DNA of 34,952 bases, from NCBI GenBank assembly GCA_964550025.1, contig CAZJYI010000124.1:1-34952 (forward strand). The letters run 5' to 3'. Of the stretch, positions 17,801 through 26,400 are shown piece by piece; position 1 is the stretch's first letter; the number at the start of each line of letters is the position of its first letter. The translations under genes and the position numbers were made by a program. The notes beneath the pieces were generated by a model that saw only the letters and a list, made by a program, of their open reading frames with translations, was not told where the DNA came from and ran no database searches. This DNA is from CAZJYI01 sp964550025 (GTDB lineage: Bacteria > Verrucomicrobiota > Kiritimatiellia > UBA8416 > CAYOBW01).

Positions 17801-18300
17801 AGCTTCGACGGGGACTGGTGCGCGATCCTGCCGTAGACGTAGTATGTGCCGGAAGGTACGCCGCTTACGGAGATCTTGCTGCCGTAGCGCCAGGTCAATC
17901 GCTGCTCTGACCCCGACGCGATCGTCCAGTTGAACGTGACGCCGCCAATGTAGCGGTCGTCGGCATCGCCCCGGCGCCGGTCGGAGGAGAGATAGACATT
18001 GAAGCGCATGCGCTTGTTGAGTCCACTCACGTTCTTTGGGCCGCGGTTGCGGATGCCGAAGCGGATTCGCTTGCCCGAGATGTCCCACTCCATCCGCGAC
18101 AGCAGCAGGTCCGCTTCCATTGCGTCCGGTGTCATCACCGGGTACCACTCGTAGTTCTGGCAGCTCGTGCTCGAGGACCGGCCGAGGTAGATGTTGCTCT
18201 TGCGCACGCCCCGGTAGCCGCTGCGTGTGACCCACAGGTTGTAGCGGTTGCGCGAGGGGAAACCCAGTGTTCCGAAGTAGCCCCGGCTGTCGGAGGTCAT
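14857..18300 (-). CDS. CARDB-repeat and beta-sandwich C-terminal part of a disrupted C10 peptidase gene
   Basis: About 1147 residues from ATG 18300, without signal peptide or Shine-Dalgarno site. The first 55 residues (MTSDSRGYFGTLGF, then WVTRSGYRG and IYLGRSSS) look like the second half of a carboxypeptidase-regulatory-like domain. Four CARDB-like repeats follow, each with a line such as RFNFYLSSDTTFGDGDD, starting near 18115, 17490, 17085 and 16660. Two concanavalin-like sandwiches (FWWKVSSEEESDWLRF and FWWKVSSEADFDRLRF) flank a bacterial Ig domain (VVITEPAGRAVFTEPATI). The end carries DTDGDGHTDLQEHWSGTD and a tail like those of other PVC exported proteins. It is probably the displaced C-terminal portion of the upstream C10 peptidase, since these modules belong outside the cell. 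Confidence 0.75.
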   Translation of the reverse strand: MTSDSRGYFGTLGFPSRNRYNLWVTRSGYRGVRKSNIYLGRSSSTSCQNYEWYPVMTPDAMEADLLLSRMEWDISGKRIRFGIRNRGPKNVSGLNKRMRFNVYLSSDRRRGDADDRYIGGVTFNWTIASGSEQRLTWRYGSKISVSGVPSGTYYVYGRIAHQSPSKLTDPRMADNYRWRTGRVTVTSRAIRPGPDTPDGEILWVAAAAPGEGELQRVDGEPVPTEAADDPVAAEVAIQHEVPPGVDEELASAIAPPPASEPAAPVNGTDCDIAMSDLTFLPGTLHVGQYPTSVTYRVHNQGPCDLVGTNTPMRFNFYLSSDTTFGDGDDIILGEAASNPEILSGHVSNRRLKSNGLDNLVIPDEAFGTYYLFIEGMHVLPSPLEDPDPGDDYAQLAGTVFVPENTMVADLGVTNFTFLPGEIETGAHPTSVAFRVINDGPHDLEGSNQAFRLDFYLSRNEEFGDEDDIMIGEADASWAIPSGTDKSLRLTETGLQKVTVPDEPSGNYHVFLRVLHTDPSQLRDQSPDNDYVLAAGSVHVTPAPSTEADLALERLEFLPDVIGAGTRSTSVTYRVTNHGPRDIERNVHTIRYEYALSRNTVHGDNDDLSLSTVVSSNANIAAGAHSDRHISGGLLVPAEARGQYNLFCTIGHDEDSTLSDPAPDSNTALCPHPVTVTGGLTLAEALDRPALDWTTTGNSYWYAQADETHDGIDAARSGDNLPPDARSQLQCRVEGPGTLSFWWKVSSEEESDWLRFSVGELQKAAISGTNASAWGQENFDIPAGTHTLTWSYDKDRSEGEGEDAAWVDQVAFVPLPPGSHPATAALAGPAPIVVITEPAGRAVFTEPATIAITADTSGSPEAVAQVQFYANGSYLGMDTSTDTNRFGCDWVDVPAGSYELVAEARTAAGGTTRSAPVVVRVSPRGLVLSMSGEADWFEQDAVTRDGGTALQSGAIDHDETSVVDATLEGPGVMQFWWKVSSEADFDRLRFYEDGEESEHLSGEADWTLRTVDVPDGTHTFTWSYDKDFSVTNGADAAWLDELEWFSARIDTDGDGHTDLQEHWSGTDATNYHSCLRIESVVATPADGEVHLEWQSQPGKQYTVERATVLSEGAFVPIETGIAGQDGTTTHTDRSLPPGKPAYYRVRIE

Positions 18301-19550
18301 CTTGTGGATTGCGCCGCCGCTACGGCGCTGTTGGCCCAGCCCATGTTCAAATGGTGGTAGAGTGTGCTGCTCGAGTATCCGTAACCGTCGCAGAGGATCG
18401 CGTGGCCGCCCCCGGAGCGCTTGATGCTCAGGAATACGGGGCGGTCGGCCTGGAGATTGGTCCGGATGGGCTTGGTAAAGAGCGAAGACTTGTTCTTGGA
18501 GTCGAGCGACAGCCCGTTGCGGTACTTGAAGTACTTCTTCAGCGCCTCGTCGACCTCTGCCGTGTTGGCGCCCGAACTGCTCCCCTTGTACTTCATGCCG
18601 ATGGCCGTTCCGGCGTCGGCGCATAACCTGCCGATCTGTTGCCGCTGGTACGACGTGGCCGTCGTGCTGTGCGGAGTGAGCGGCATGTTGCTCCAGTCAT
18701 ACGCGCCGCCGGATCCGTTGCCGCCGAAGGTGTAGCGTTTCCAGCGCCGTGTCTTCCCATTGACGACGACTTTGACATATCCGGCTTTCCTGCCGATGGC
18801 GCCCCGCGGTCTTCTCCAGTAGCGCATGTACTGGGCCATGGCGGTTGCCACGCATCCGCATACGCGGTTGTAGGGTGTGGAGTCGTTGAAGCAATTCTGC
18901 CCTTTGGCCGTGCCCTGGGACCACTTGGATTGCAGTAGAGGCGCCACGCGCAGGTCGGAAACCGATGTTCTGTACTCGGGATGCATGGGTTCGTCCGGTC
19001 CGTCCGACGGGGGCGTGACCGCCAGGGCGGCGTAAGCGCCGTCCCGATTACAGAGACTTGCCCACTTGACCCGGGCCAGCTGCGCCGCGGCCAGGTGCTG
19101 CGGTCGCAGTTCCACTCCCTCGCCACCTCCGGCGGCGGCCTTTTGCGCCCCGGCCGAAACGGCCTCGGCGACCAGTTGGCGCGCGGGCATATCCTCGGAC
19201 AGCAGCAATGCGAGCAGCTTGTTCCTGGCGGGATCAAACGAACCCAACGCCGAAAACGCGACAACAGGTTCAATCACATCATCCGCTGAGGCGACGATAT
19301 AGCCCTCGGGTGCGAGCTGTACAACGTAGTACGCACCGTGGTTCTCAATCCCCCGTATGTCGGGAGCCAGTTGCTCGCTCAAGCGGTTCCCGCCTTCGGC
19401 CAGCCATCCGCTTGCCATTGCAGTGACCTTTTGCTTGTCGACCGGCGCCCCCAGGCAGTGGACGACCGTGACGAACGATACAATGGCACGGAGTGCGGAT
19501 GTGACCCGTTTCCCTCGTGTGCGCGTGACCCCGTCTCGCCTGCTACTCAT
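18297..19550 (-). CDS. Secreted C10 (streptopain-like) cysteine peptidase, truncated by a frame disruption
   Basis: 417 residues from ATG 19550, with GAGGAGGGA upstream. The N-terminus holds a basic stretch then a signal sequence (TSALRAIVSFVTVVHCLGA). Residues about 40-130 form a Spi-like inhibitory propeptide (AYYVVQLAPEGYIVASADD, PVVAFS). The peptidase domain has the catalytic cysteine in CGCVATAMAQYMRYW (Cys233) and the catalytic histidine in GGGHAILCDGYG (His383), then YHHLNMGW; both key residues are present. The frame ends 20 residues later with a non-conserved tail, just where C10 enzymes normally continue to GY(F/Y) strands. A TGA at 18297 overlaps ATG 18300 in the shifted frame, but a broken single gene is more likely than two genes. 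Confidence 0.82.
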   Translation of the reverse strand: MSSRRDGVTRTRGKRVTSALRAIVSFVTVVHCLGAPVDKQKVTAMASGWLAEGGNRLSEQLAPDIRGIENHGAYYVVQLAPEGYIVASADDVIEPVVAFSALGSFDPARNKLLALLLSEDMPARQLVAEAVSAGAQKAAAGGGEGVELRPQHLAAAQLARVKWASLCNRDGAYAALAVTPPSDGPDEPMHPEYRTSVSDLRVAPLLQSKWSQGTAKGQNCFNDSTPYNRVCGCVATAMAQYMRYWRRPRGAIGRKAGYVKVVVNGKTRRWKRYTFGGNGSGGAYDWSNMPLTPHSTTATSYQRQQIGRLCADAGTAIGMKYKGSSSGANTAEVDEALKKYFKYRNGLSLDSKNKSSLFTKPIRTNLQADRPVFLSIKRSGGGHAILCDGYGYSSSTLYHHLNMGWANSAVAAAQSTR

Positions 19551-19651
19551 GGCAGCGTCCCTCCTCACTTGGCCCGGGCCCGGCGTGTGTCGTGCCCGAC
19601 GGTAGACTACCCGGTCCGACGCTGCGACCAGCGCGTCACCCCATCGGCTGG

Positions 19652-19680
19652 ATGATAGCGACGCGCGGCACCAGATGCAA
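19652..19680 (-). promoter_or_regulatory. Promoter for the C10 peptidase gene
   Basis: On the minus strand TTGCAT (19680-19675) and TATCAT (19657-19652) are spaced by exactly 17 bases; TATCAT matches five of six -10 positions. The leader to ATG 19550 would be about 95 bases. A promoter for the divergent gene at 19770 was not identified. Confidence 0.6.
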
Positions 19681-19769
19681 GATGTGATGCCCGCCCGCCT
19701 TGTGCTCTCCCGGCGTTTGCCTGGACTGTAGACCGGTGCGCGCCGAGTATGGTAGCGTGTCGGGTAGTC

Positions 19770-22700
19770 ATGAGAGATCCAGCGGCAACGATCCGTGTCC
19801 TCGCCGTCTTCGCGATGGCTTGTGCCGCTTGCCCTGTGCCGGCCGGACGGCCGGACTCGCCCCACAGGGCCGCGGCGGAGCGCTACCTTTGCCGGGAACC
19901 CTACGGTCGCGCCGCGGCGATCGAGGCCCTTGGCTATCTGCGCTATGACCGGGATTTCGTCGGCCTCGCGAACGCGCTCAACGATGCGTCGCCCGAAGTC
20001 CGGCGCGAGGCCGCGCTGGCCCTGGGGTGGTGTGGCGGACGGTTGGCCGTGCCCGAGTTGCTCGATGCCCTGGAGGACGAGGATTGGAGCGTTCGACAGG
20101 CGGCGTGGGTGTCGCTCACCAACCTGACCGGAATGGAGTTCCCGTTTGACGGGCTTGCCACCGCCGAAGTGCGCGCCGAGCAGGTAGCCGTTTGGAAACG
20201 GTGGTGGGCCACCGTGCCCCCCGAAGGGCCGCCCGCCGAGGTGCTGGCGATGCTGGGGACCGGGCTGGGCCGGCACGACTTCGCGCAGGGCTGTACCGTC
20301 ACGGCGTCGAGCACGTACAAGGGACCTGTGTCGGCGCTCACCGATCCGGCGCAGAACAAGTTCTGGCAGACAAAGAACGTTCCGTTTCCCCAGCATTGCA
20401 CGGTCGACCTCGGCGCCGTGCGGGAGGTGGGCTGCGTCGTCGTCGAACAGTATGGCAGGGGATTCTGCATGACGGACTACGAGCTGGCCGTGAGTGCGGA
20501 CGGCCGGTCGTTCGAGAGTGTCTGTCGCCGCAAGGAGCCTGTAGCCGCGACCCTGGCTATCGTGTTCGACCCCGTGAAGACGCGTTTTGTACGCGTGATC
20601 TCGCACGCTACCGAGAACCGCACCTATCCGACGACCTTCTACAGCGTCCGGGTCTTCGCCGAGGAACCCGACGAAAGCGCGCTCTCATCACTGGAGACCC
20701 GCTGCGAACGCGCCCTGCGTGCGCTGGGCGTTTTCGGCGGCGTGGAGCATGTCATCACGGCCATCGAGCCCTATACCACAAAGGGCGCGCGCGGCATGCC
20801 GGAGAAGCTGATGGTGCAGGCGGGCATCCGCAGCCTGGGACGGCTGGGCGGCACGGCGGCCCGCGGCTTGCTCATCGACCTGCTGCAGCATCCCTACTGG
20901 GCGCGCTACGCCGCGGACGCGCTTGGCGACATAGGGGACGTCGAGGCGGCAAAGGCGCTTATCGCTGTCTACCCGCAGTACGCGATGACGATGGCCCGCA
21001 AGAAGCCGGCAAAGCTCCCCCCGGATGACCGGCCCGGATTCGAAGCCGTGGACCGCATGTACGAAACTCCCTACGCCATCGCCGAGGGATTGAGCCGCTG
21101 CAGCCTGGCCGACGACAACGTGGTGGAGGGGCTGCGGGACATCGCTCCGCTCCTGGTTGCGAACCTGCCCGGTGACTACGACGGCGCGATACTCTACGAG
21201 CCCGAGGCGTGCCACGAGGTCACCGGCTACCTCCTGGATGTTGCGGGTATGCGGAAGCTGGTCTGCGAGGTCGCGCTTGAGGCCGTCGGGGTGCCAATCG
21301 CGGGGGGCACGAGCTCGATTCTCGCGGCGGATGTCCGTGCGAACCTGTTGAAACTGGCGAGGTCCGCTCCCGGCGGCATCCCCCTTGGGGCGACGTGGCT
21401 CGCCGCGCTCTGCCGTGACAAGGAGCTTGTCCCGCGGATTGTCAGCGTGCTGCTGCACGACAATGGCTGGGTGCGCCTCAACGCGGCCAAGGCGCTGGGG
21501 TTCATCGACGACAGGTCGGCTGCCAAGACGATCGGCCACATCCTGGCCGTTTCCAAGTCGGAGGGCGAGCACGGGTACTTCGGGGGGTTCCGCTACAAGA
21601 CGAAGAAGCAGGGCCAGGACGAGTACAATGCCCCGACGCCCTGCTGGCGCGAGAGCTTCGTGCGGGCGCTGGGGATGCTCAAATCCGAAGAGCACATTCC
21701 GCTGCTGGCGAACATCCTTAACGACGAGTCGAGTGTGCTGGATGTCCGCTATGCGGCGATCGTCGCGCTGGATGCTATCGGCACGCCCGAAGCACGGGTA
21801 GCCATGGTGTCCGCCGAGGACCGGCACCCCTTCCATAGCATCCGCCTCTATGCCCGCGAAGCGCTGTGGCGGCGGGGGGCGTTGGAGAACCGAGCGGGCG
21901 GCGAAGCGCTGCCGCCGGTGCCGCGCAGGCGGTCGTCGAAGGGCGCGGCGTCCGGACCGCCGACCGGCTTCGTGTTCATCCGCGGTAGCAACAACATGCC
22001 CAACGACTTCCAGATCGACCATTGGCGGCAGACCTATTCGACGACTGATTCCGGCCCGACCTACCGCCTGGGGACCAACCTGTGCGTGCTGGCACTCAAC
22101 GGCACGAACGCCGCTACGTGGCCGTTGACGCATTTCAAAGACGGCTACGTTGCGGATTGCGAGGTGTCGTGGGATGGGAAGCGCATCGTCTTTGCACGGC
22201 GCGAGCAGGACAACCCGTGGTGGCACGTCTTCGAGGTGGCGGCGGAGGGCGGCGAGCCGCGGCAGTTGACGTTCGGACCCTACCATGACGTCCAGCCGGC
22301 CTACCTGCCCGATGGACGCATCGTGTTCTCGTCGACACGCATCGGCATGCGCGACGAGTACCACGGATACCCGGCTACCGGGCTGACGGTCATGCACCCC
22401 GACGGATCGAACATCCGCTGCGTCGGCTTCAACCTGGGGCGTGACAACGAACCGGCGATCCTGCCCGACGGGCGCGTCGTGTTCAGCCGGCTGGAGCTCT
22501 TCTACTCGCGGCTGAAGACGGAGATCACCGTCCAGGCCGCGTTCCCCGACGGCACGGCGAACGTGACTCTGTACGGCCCCGAGCGGCGCGACTTCTGGCG
22601 CAACATCACGCGCAAGTCGGGGGAGCGCTGGTGGGGGGAGGCGCCGCCGCGGCACCGCGTCCTGCGCCTGACGCAACCCCAGCCCTACGGGGAATCCCGG

Positions 22701-23537
22701 GTGATCTGCGCCACGACCGGCGGGGCAACGCTGGTGGGGCCGGGGCGGCACGATGAGCGCCTCCTCCCGCGGCCGGCGAACATGGCGGTCACGTCGCCGT
22801 TTCCCCTGGACGACGGCCGTGTGCTGTGTGCGGCTTCGGTGCGTACCATGAAGCGGAACGAGGTGAACCTTGGACTCTACTTCCTCGATGTCGAATCAGG
22901 GGAGCTCACGTTGCTGTACGACGATCCGCGGACGGCCGAGTTCGAGGCGCGTCCGCTGTCCGCGCGAGCATGTCCGCCGGTGTTGCCGGACAAGGTGCGG
23001 GGGCAGGCGTACACGGGCCGGCTGATGTGCAGCTCCGCGCTCGTGTCGCAGGAGTCGCTGACGCGCGAGCGCGGCAAGCTGGTGCGGATCGTCGAGGGAC
23101 AACCGGTGACGGGGCGGCATTTCACCCATACGAGCAAAGCCGGCTTTGCGTGGAAGAACCATGTCGGCACGCATGCGCGGGTACTGGGCACCGTGCCGTT
23201 AGCGGCGGACGGGTCGTTCTACGTGGAGATTCCTGCCGACCGCCTGGTGCATTGCCAGGTGCTCGACAGCGACCGCCGCGTGGTCGGCAACCAATTGATC
23301 TGGATGTACGTGCGGCCGGGAGAGACCAAGAGTTGCGTGGGATGCCACGAGCACCCCGACACGACCCCCGTCACCGCCCGCGTGTCGCAGAGCGCGCGCA
23401 CCGCCCCGCTGAAATGCCTGCCGACCGGCGGCGAGTTCTCCTATCGCGCCAAGGCCTGGCGCAAGGGTACCCTACCTCCGGAAACCGAGGAGCGTACCCG
23501 CACCGTGCGGGCGGTGAACCTGCCGGGGCGGCTGTGA
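19770..23537 (+). CDS. HEAT-repeat / discoidin / HzsA-like beta-propeller protein with one c-type haem motif
   Basis: About 1255 residues; ATG 19770 is preferred because MRDPAATIRVLAVFAMACAAC reads as an export signal, though ATG 19749 is possible. HEAT-like helices come first (about 45-140: SPEVRREAALALGWCGG, DWSVRQAAWVSL), then a discoidin-like domain (about 175-300, VTASSTYKGPVSALTD), then more HEAT units (about 310-700). From about 735 a TolB/WD-like propeller starts (FVFIRGSNNMPND, DCEVSWDGKRIVFARR, QPAYLPDGRIVFSSTR, PAILPDGRVVFSRLE), the arrangement of the HzsA middle region. CVGCH, a CxxCH haem site, lies near residues 1189-1193. Such proteins are widespread in planctomycete-like bacteria and do not imply anammox. 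Export and electron transfer are inferred. Confidence 0.8.
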   Translation: MRDPAATIRVLAVFAMACAACPVPAGRPDSPHRAAAERYLCREPYGRAAAIEALGYLRYDRDFVGLANALNDASPEVRREAALALGWCGGRLAVPELLDALEDEDWSVRQAAWVSLTNLTGMEFPFDGLATAEVRAEQVAVWKRWWATVPPEGPPAEVLAMLGTGLGRHDFAQGCTVTASSTYKGPVSALTDPAQNKFWQTKNVPFPQHCTVDLGAVREVGCVVVEQYGRGFCMTDYELAVSADGRSFESVCRRKEPVAATLAIVFDPVKTRFVRVISHATENRTYPTTFYSVRVFAEEPDESALSSLETRCERALRALGVFGGVEHVITAIEPYTTKGARGMPEKLMVQAGIRSLGRLGGTAARGLLIDLLQHPYWARYAADALGDIGDVEAAKALIAVYPQYAMTMARKKPAKLPPDDRPGFEAVDRMYETPYAIAEGLSRCSLADDNVVEGLRDIAPLLVANLPGDYDGAILYEPEACHEVTGYLLDVAGMRKLVCEVALEAVGVPIAGGTSSILAADVRANLLKLARSAPGGIPLGATWLAALCRDKELVPRIVSVLLHDNGWVRLNAAKALGFIDDRSAAKTIGHILAVSKSEGEHGYFGGFRYKTKKQGQDEYNAPTPCWRESFVRALGMLKSEEHIPLLANILNDESSVLDVRYAAIVALDAIGTPEARVAMVSAEDRHPFHSIRLYAREALWRRGALENRAGGEALPPVPRRRSSKGAASGPPTGFVFIRGSNNMPNDFQIDHWRQTYSTTDSGPTYRLGTNLCVLALNGTNAATWPLTHFKDGYVADCEVSWDGKRIVFARREQDNPWWHVFEVAAEGGEPRQLTFGPYHDVQPAYLPDGRIVFSSTRIGMRDEYHGYPATGLTVMHPDGSNIRCVGFNLGRDNEPAILPDGRVVFSRLELFYSRLKTEITVQAAFPDGTANVTLYGPERRDFWRNITRKSGERWWGEAPPRHRVLRLTQPQPYGESRVICATTGGATLVGPGRHDERLLPRPANMAVTSPFPLDDGRVLCAASVRTMKRNEVNLGLYFLDVESGELTLLYDDPRTAEFEARPLSARACPPVLPDKVRGQAYTGRLMCSSALVSQESLTRERGKLVRIVEGQPVTGRHFTHTSKAGFAWKNHVGTHARVLGTVPLAADGSFYVEIPADRLVHCQVLDSDRRVVGNQLIWMYVRPGETKSCVGCHEHPDTTPVTARVSQSARTAPLKCLPTGGEFSYRAKAWRKGTLPPETEERTRTVRAVNLPGRL

Positions 23538-23650
23538 GAGAGAGGGAAACCGCAACGTACTGGACGCTGTGGGGGCCGGCGGCGGCGTTTCTGCACCGAC
23601 CGGAAACCTGCGCTCGGCAAGCGCAGGCTACATCCAGAGACCGGGAGGTG

Positions 23651-23689
23651 ATGGTGAGAGAGGTTCTGCTCACAGGACGGTACGTTTGA
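23651..23689 (+). other. Twelve-codon minicistron overlapping the TTG start of the next gene
   Basis: ATG 23651 follows GGGAGG closely and encodes MVREVLLTGRYV, ending at TGA 23687-23689. That stop overlaps the TTG (23686-23688) proposed as start of the GH123-like gene, as TTGA. This is the layout of a translational-coupling leader. The SD-to-ATG spacing is short; the in-frame GTG codons at 23648 and 23654 are alternatives. Confidence 0.35.
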
Positions 23690-26388
23690 AAGCTGCAGCG
23701 GCGATTGCTGTGTTCGCGATGACGGCCCTGGCTTCCGAAGACCCTCAGTACAACCTGCCGGAGACGGCGGCGATGGGGAACCGTCGTGTGCACGACCCCT
23801 TCGTTTCCAGCAGGATGAATGCGCTGGCTGATGAGACAACCCTGCGGATCTGGCGCAAACTGCACGCGGGGCCCGAGTACTTTGTGTTCACCGAGGATCG
23901 TGCCGATCCGGTGCGCTGGGCGCACGGTGTGCCGGCGCACTGGCTTCGCGACACGCGCAGACACCTTGGCCGCTTCTCCGGTACGGCAGCACCGGGCGAG
24001 TTTTACGTGTTCCAGGTGGTGGTCTTCTCGCCCGTGCGGGACGTCGGCCCACTCGACGTCGCGTTCAGCCCGCTGAAGGCCGCGGGGCCCGAACGTTCGC
24101 CCATCCCCGCATCCGCGTTTCGTTGCATCAACCTCGGTGGGGTAGGACCGGACGGGGAACCCTTCGTGAAACTGGTGTCCGTCCGCGCCGGGACGGCTAA
24201 GCCGCTTTGGATTGGGGTGGACGTTCCGCAGGATGCGAGGGGCGCGTACGCGGGAACGCTTGAGGTTCGGCCCGACGGCGCTACGGCGACGAAGGTGGAC
24301 ATCGCATTGAGGGTTGACGGTTCCCCGCTTCCCGACCGCGGCGAGTCCGATGCCTGGCGGCTTGCGCGGTTGCGCTGGTTGGATTCCACGGTGGGGCATG
24401 CCGATAGGCCCGTGGCGCCGTTTACACCGGTCAGCCGACGCGGTGACCGCCTGACAATCCTGGGTCGCCGCGTGCTGCTCGACCCGAGCGGCTTTCCCCG
24501 CCAGTTGCTGAGCTACTTCTCGGGCAGCAACACGCACCTGCTCGACAGAGGACGCCCGCTGCTGGCCGGACCGATGACCCTTGAGCTCGACACCGAGAGC
24601 GGACCGGTGCAGTGGCGCTTCGCGGAGACGCAGCACGGCGAGAAGTCCGGGCGGGCCTGTGAGTGGGAGGCGCGCGGGATGACCGGCGCCCTGGAAGCGA
24701 GAACGCAAGGTCGCATGGCGTTCGACGGCTACGTTCGCTACCGCAATCGTCTGCGGGCCAGGCGTGACGTCATTGTGAAAGAGGCCCGGTTGCGCATTCC
24801 GATGCGTGGTGACGTGGCGCGCTATTTCATGGGGCTGGGCATCAAGGGCGGCAAGCGCCCGAAGCGGGTAGACTGGAACTGGGACGTGCGGCGTCATCAG
24901 GACGCGGTGTGGATCGGCGATGTCAACGCGGGAACGCAGCTACGGCTGAAAGGGGCGAACTACGAACGGCCGCTGGTCAACATCTACTATGACTTCAAGC
25001 GGTTGGCGCTGCCGGAGTCCTGGGGAAGCGGTGGCATCCGGGTGCGCGAGGAGGCGGACGACGTGGTGTCCCTGACTGCGTTTTCCGGTCCGCACGTTCT
25101 GCGCAAGGGGGAGCGGCTGGCGCTGGACTTCGACCTGTACCTCACACCGTTCAAACGACTGGACCTGGCGGGGCAGTGGCAGCATCGCTACCTGCATTCA
25201 GGCGACGAGAAGTACTTCAACGATCCCGCTCTTGCTGCCGCCGAAGGGGCGACCGTGCTCAACATGCACCACGCCCGGCAGAGCAATCCGTTCATCAATT
25301 ACCCGTACAACGACCGTTCGTTTCCGGATTTCGTGCAGTGTGTGAAGAGGGCGCACGAAAGCGGGCTGCTGCTCAAGCCCTACTACACGACGCGCGAGAT
25401 CACGAACCACATGCCGGAGCTGTACGCGTTGAAAAGTCTCGACGGCGAAGTGATCTACCCGGCGGACGTTTCTCCCGTGAAGACTGTCATCAATCGCGAC
25501 GGCCCGCACCCGTGGCTGATCGAGCATCTCGGAAAGTCGGGCTACATACCCGCCTGGCGCGCGCGGCTTGGCGGCAAGTACGAGGGCATGCTCGACCTGG
25601 CCGTGATCACGACCCCGGATACGCGCTGGAACAACTTCTATCTCGAGGGGCTTCGCTACCTCGTGGAGAAAGCGGGCATCGACGGTCTATACATTGACGA
25701 CACGGCCCTGGACAGGACGAGCCTTCAACGGGCGCGGCGCATCCTGGATGCCGGCAACCCCCGCGGCCGGATCGACCTGCACTCGTGGAACCACTTCAAC
25801 AACCTGGCGAAGTTCGCTTCGTGTGCCGTGCTTTACATGGAGGTCTTTCCCTACGTGAACCGCATCTGGTTCGGCGAGGGTTTTGACTACAATGCACCGC
25901 CGGACTACTGGTTGACCGAGATCTGTGGCATTCCCTACGGGGTAATGGGGGAGATGCTGCAGGGCGGCGGCAATCCCTGGCGCGGAATGCTCTACGGCAT
26001 GACGACGCGCCTGGGCTGGTCGGGCGATCCGCGCCCGCTGTGGCGCTTCTTCGACGCATTCGGTATCCAGGAGACCGCCATGGTCGGCTACTGGGATCCC
26101 GCCTGTCCGGTGAAGACTGATTGTCCCGACGTGTTGGCCACGGTCTACAAGGGGGGCAGCAAAGCGCTTATCGCCATCGCTAGCTGGAGCAAGACGCCGC
26201 GGCCTGTCCGGTTGCAGTTTGACACGACCGCGCTCGGCTTCGAACCGGGCGACGCCTCACTGGTCGCTACACCTATCCGCGGCTTCCAGGAGGCACGCAC
26301 GTTCGAGCGCAGCACACCCATTCCGGTCGCTCCGGGCAAGGGGTGGTTGCTGGAGCTGGTTTCTGAGCGACAACCGGCGGCGCGGTAG
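23686..26388 (+). CDS. Secreted GH123/DUF6067-type putative glycoside hydrolase
   Basis: 900 residues from TTG 23686, the only start-like codon that begins the signal peptide (MKAAAAIAVFAMTALAS); no ATG or GTG exists just upstream in frame. The N-terminal half is beta-rich (FYVFQVVVFSPVRDVGPLDV, then PLWIGVDVPQDARGAYAGTL), matching the GH123 N-terminal or DUF6067 arrangement. A TIM-barrel-like half begins near residue 500 (FINYPYNDRSFPDFVQCVKR, GLLLKPYYTTREI), with paired acids in GLYIDDTALDR (Asp671-Asp672) where barrel hydrolases keep catalytic residues. A C-terminal sandwich follows. The substrate is unknown; GH123 enzymes act on N-acetylgalactosaminides. It lies 150 bases after the HzsA-like gene in the same direction, possibly one transcript. 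Confidence 0.8.
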   Translation: MKAAAAIAVFAMTALASEDPQYNLPETAAMGNRRVHDPFVSSRMNALADETTLRIWRKLHAGPEYFVFTEDRADPVRWAHGVPAHWLRDTRRHLGRFSGTAAPGEFYVFQVVVFSPVRDVGPLDVAFSPLKAAGPERSPIPASAFRCINLGGVGPDGEPFVKLVSVRAGTAKPLWIGVDVPQDARGAYAGTLEVRPDGATATKVDIALRVDGSPLPDRGESDAWRLARLRWLDSTVGHADRPVAPFTPVSRRGDRLTILGRRVLLDPSGFPRQLLSYFSGSNTHLLDRGRPLLAGPMTLELDTESGPVQWRFAETQHGEKSGRACEWEARGMTGALEARTQGRMAFDGYVRYRNRLRARRDVIVKEARLRIPMRGDVARYFMGLGIKGGKRPKRVDWNWDVRRHQDAVWIGDVNAGTQLRLKGANYERPLVNIYYDFKRLALPESWGSGGIRVREEADDVVSLTAFSGPHVLRKGERLALDFDLYLTPFKRLDLAGQWQHRYLHSGDEKYFNDPALAAAEGATVLNMHHARQSNPFINYPYNDRSFPDFVQCVKRAHESGLLLKPYYTTREITNHMPELYALKSLDGEVIYPADVSPVKTVINRDGPHPWLIEHLGKSGYIPAWRARLGGKYEGMLDLAVITTPDTRWNNFYLEGLRYLVEKAGIDGLYIDDTALDRTSLQRARRILDAGNPRGRIDLHSWNHFNNLAKFASCAVLYMEVFPYVNRIWFGEGFDYNAPPDYWLTEICGIPYGVMGEMLQGGGNPWRGMLYGMTTRLGWSGDPRPLWRFFDAFGIQETAMVGYWDPACPVKTDCPDVLATVYKGGSKALIAIASWSKTPRPVRLQFDTTALGFEPGDASLVATPIRGFQEARTFERSTPIPVAPGKGWLLELVSERQPAAR

Positions 26389-26400
26389 GTCCGTCAGGGC

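Noticed and set aside
18297..18300. Genuine ATGA-coupled two-gene arrangement for the C10 peptidase and CARDB protein
   Set aside because: The downstream frame has no ribosome binding site or signal peptide, begins in the middle of a domain, and carries extracellular modules that normally follow a C10 domain in one chain. The overlap looks coincidental.
20688..22751. A 687-residue minus-strand frame
   Set aside because: Antisense to the HzsA-like gene; composition-driven, without recognisable motifs.
19770..23537. True hydrazine synthase, implying anammox
   Set aside because: The protein has extra HEAT and discoidin domains and only one CxxCH, and no HzsB/C or hydrazine dehydrogenase-like genes lie nearby. 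HzsA-like propellers occur widely in PVC bacteria.
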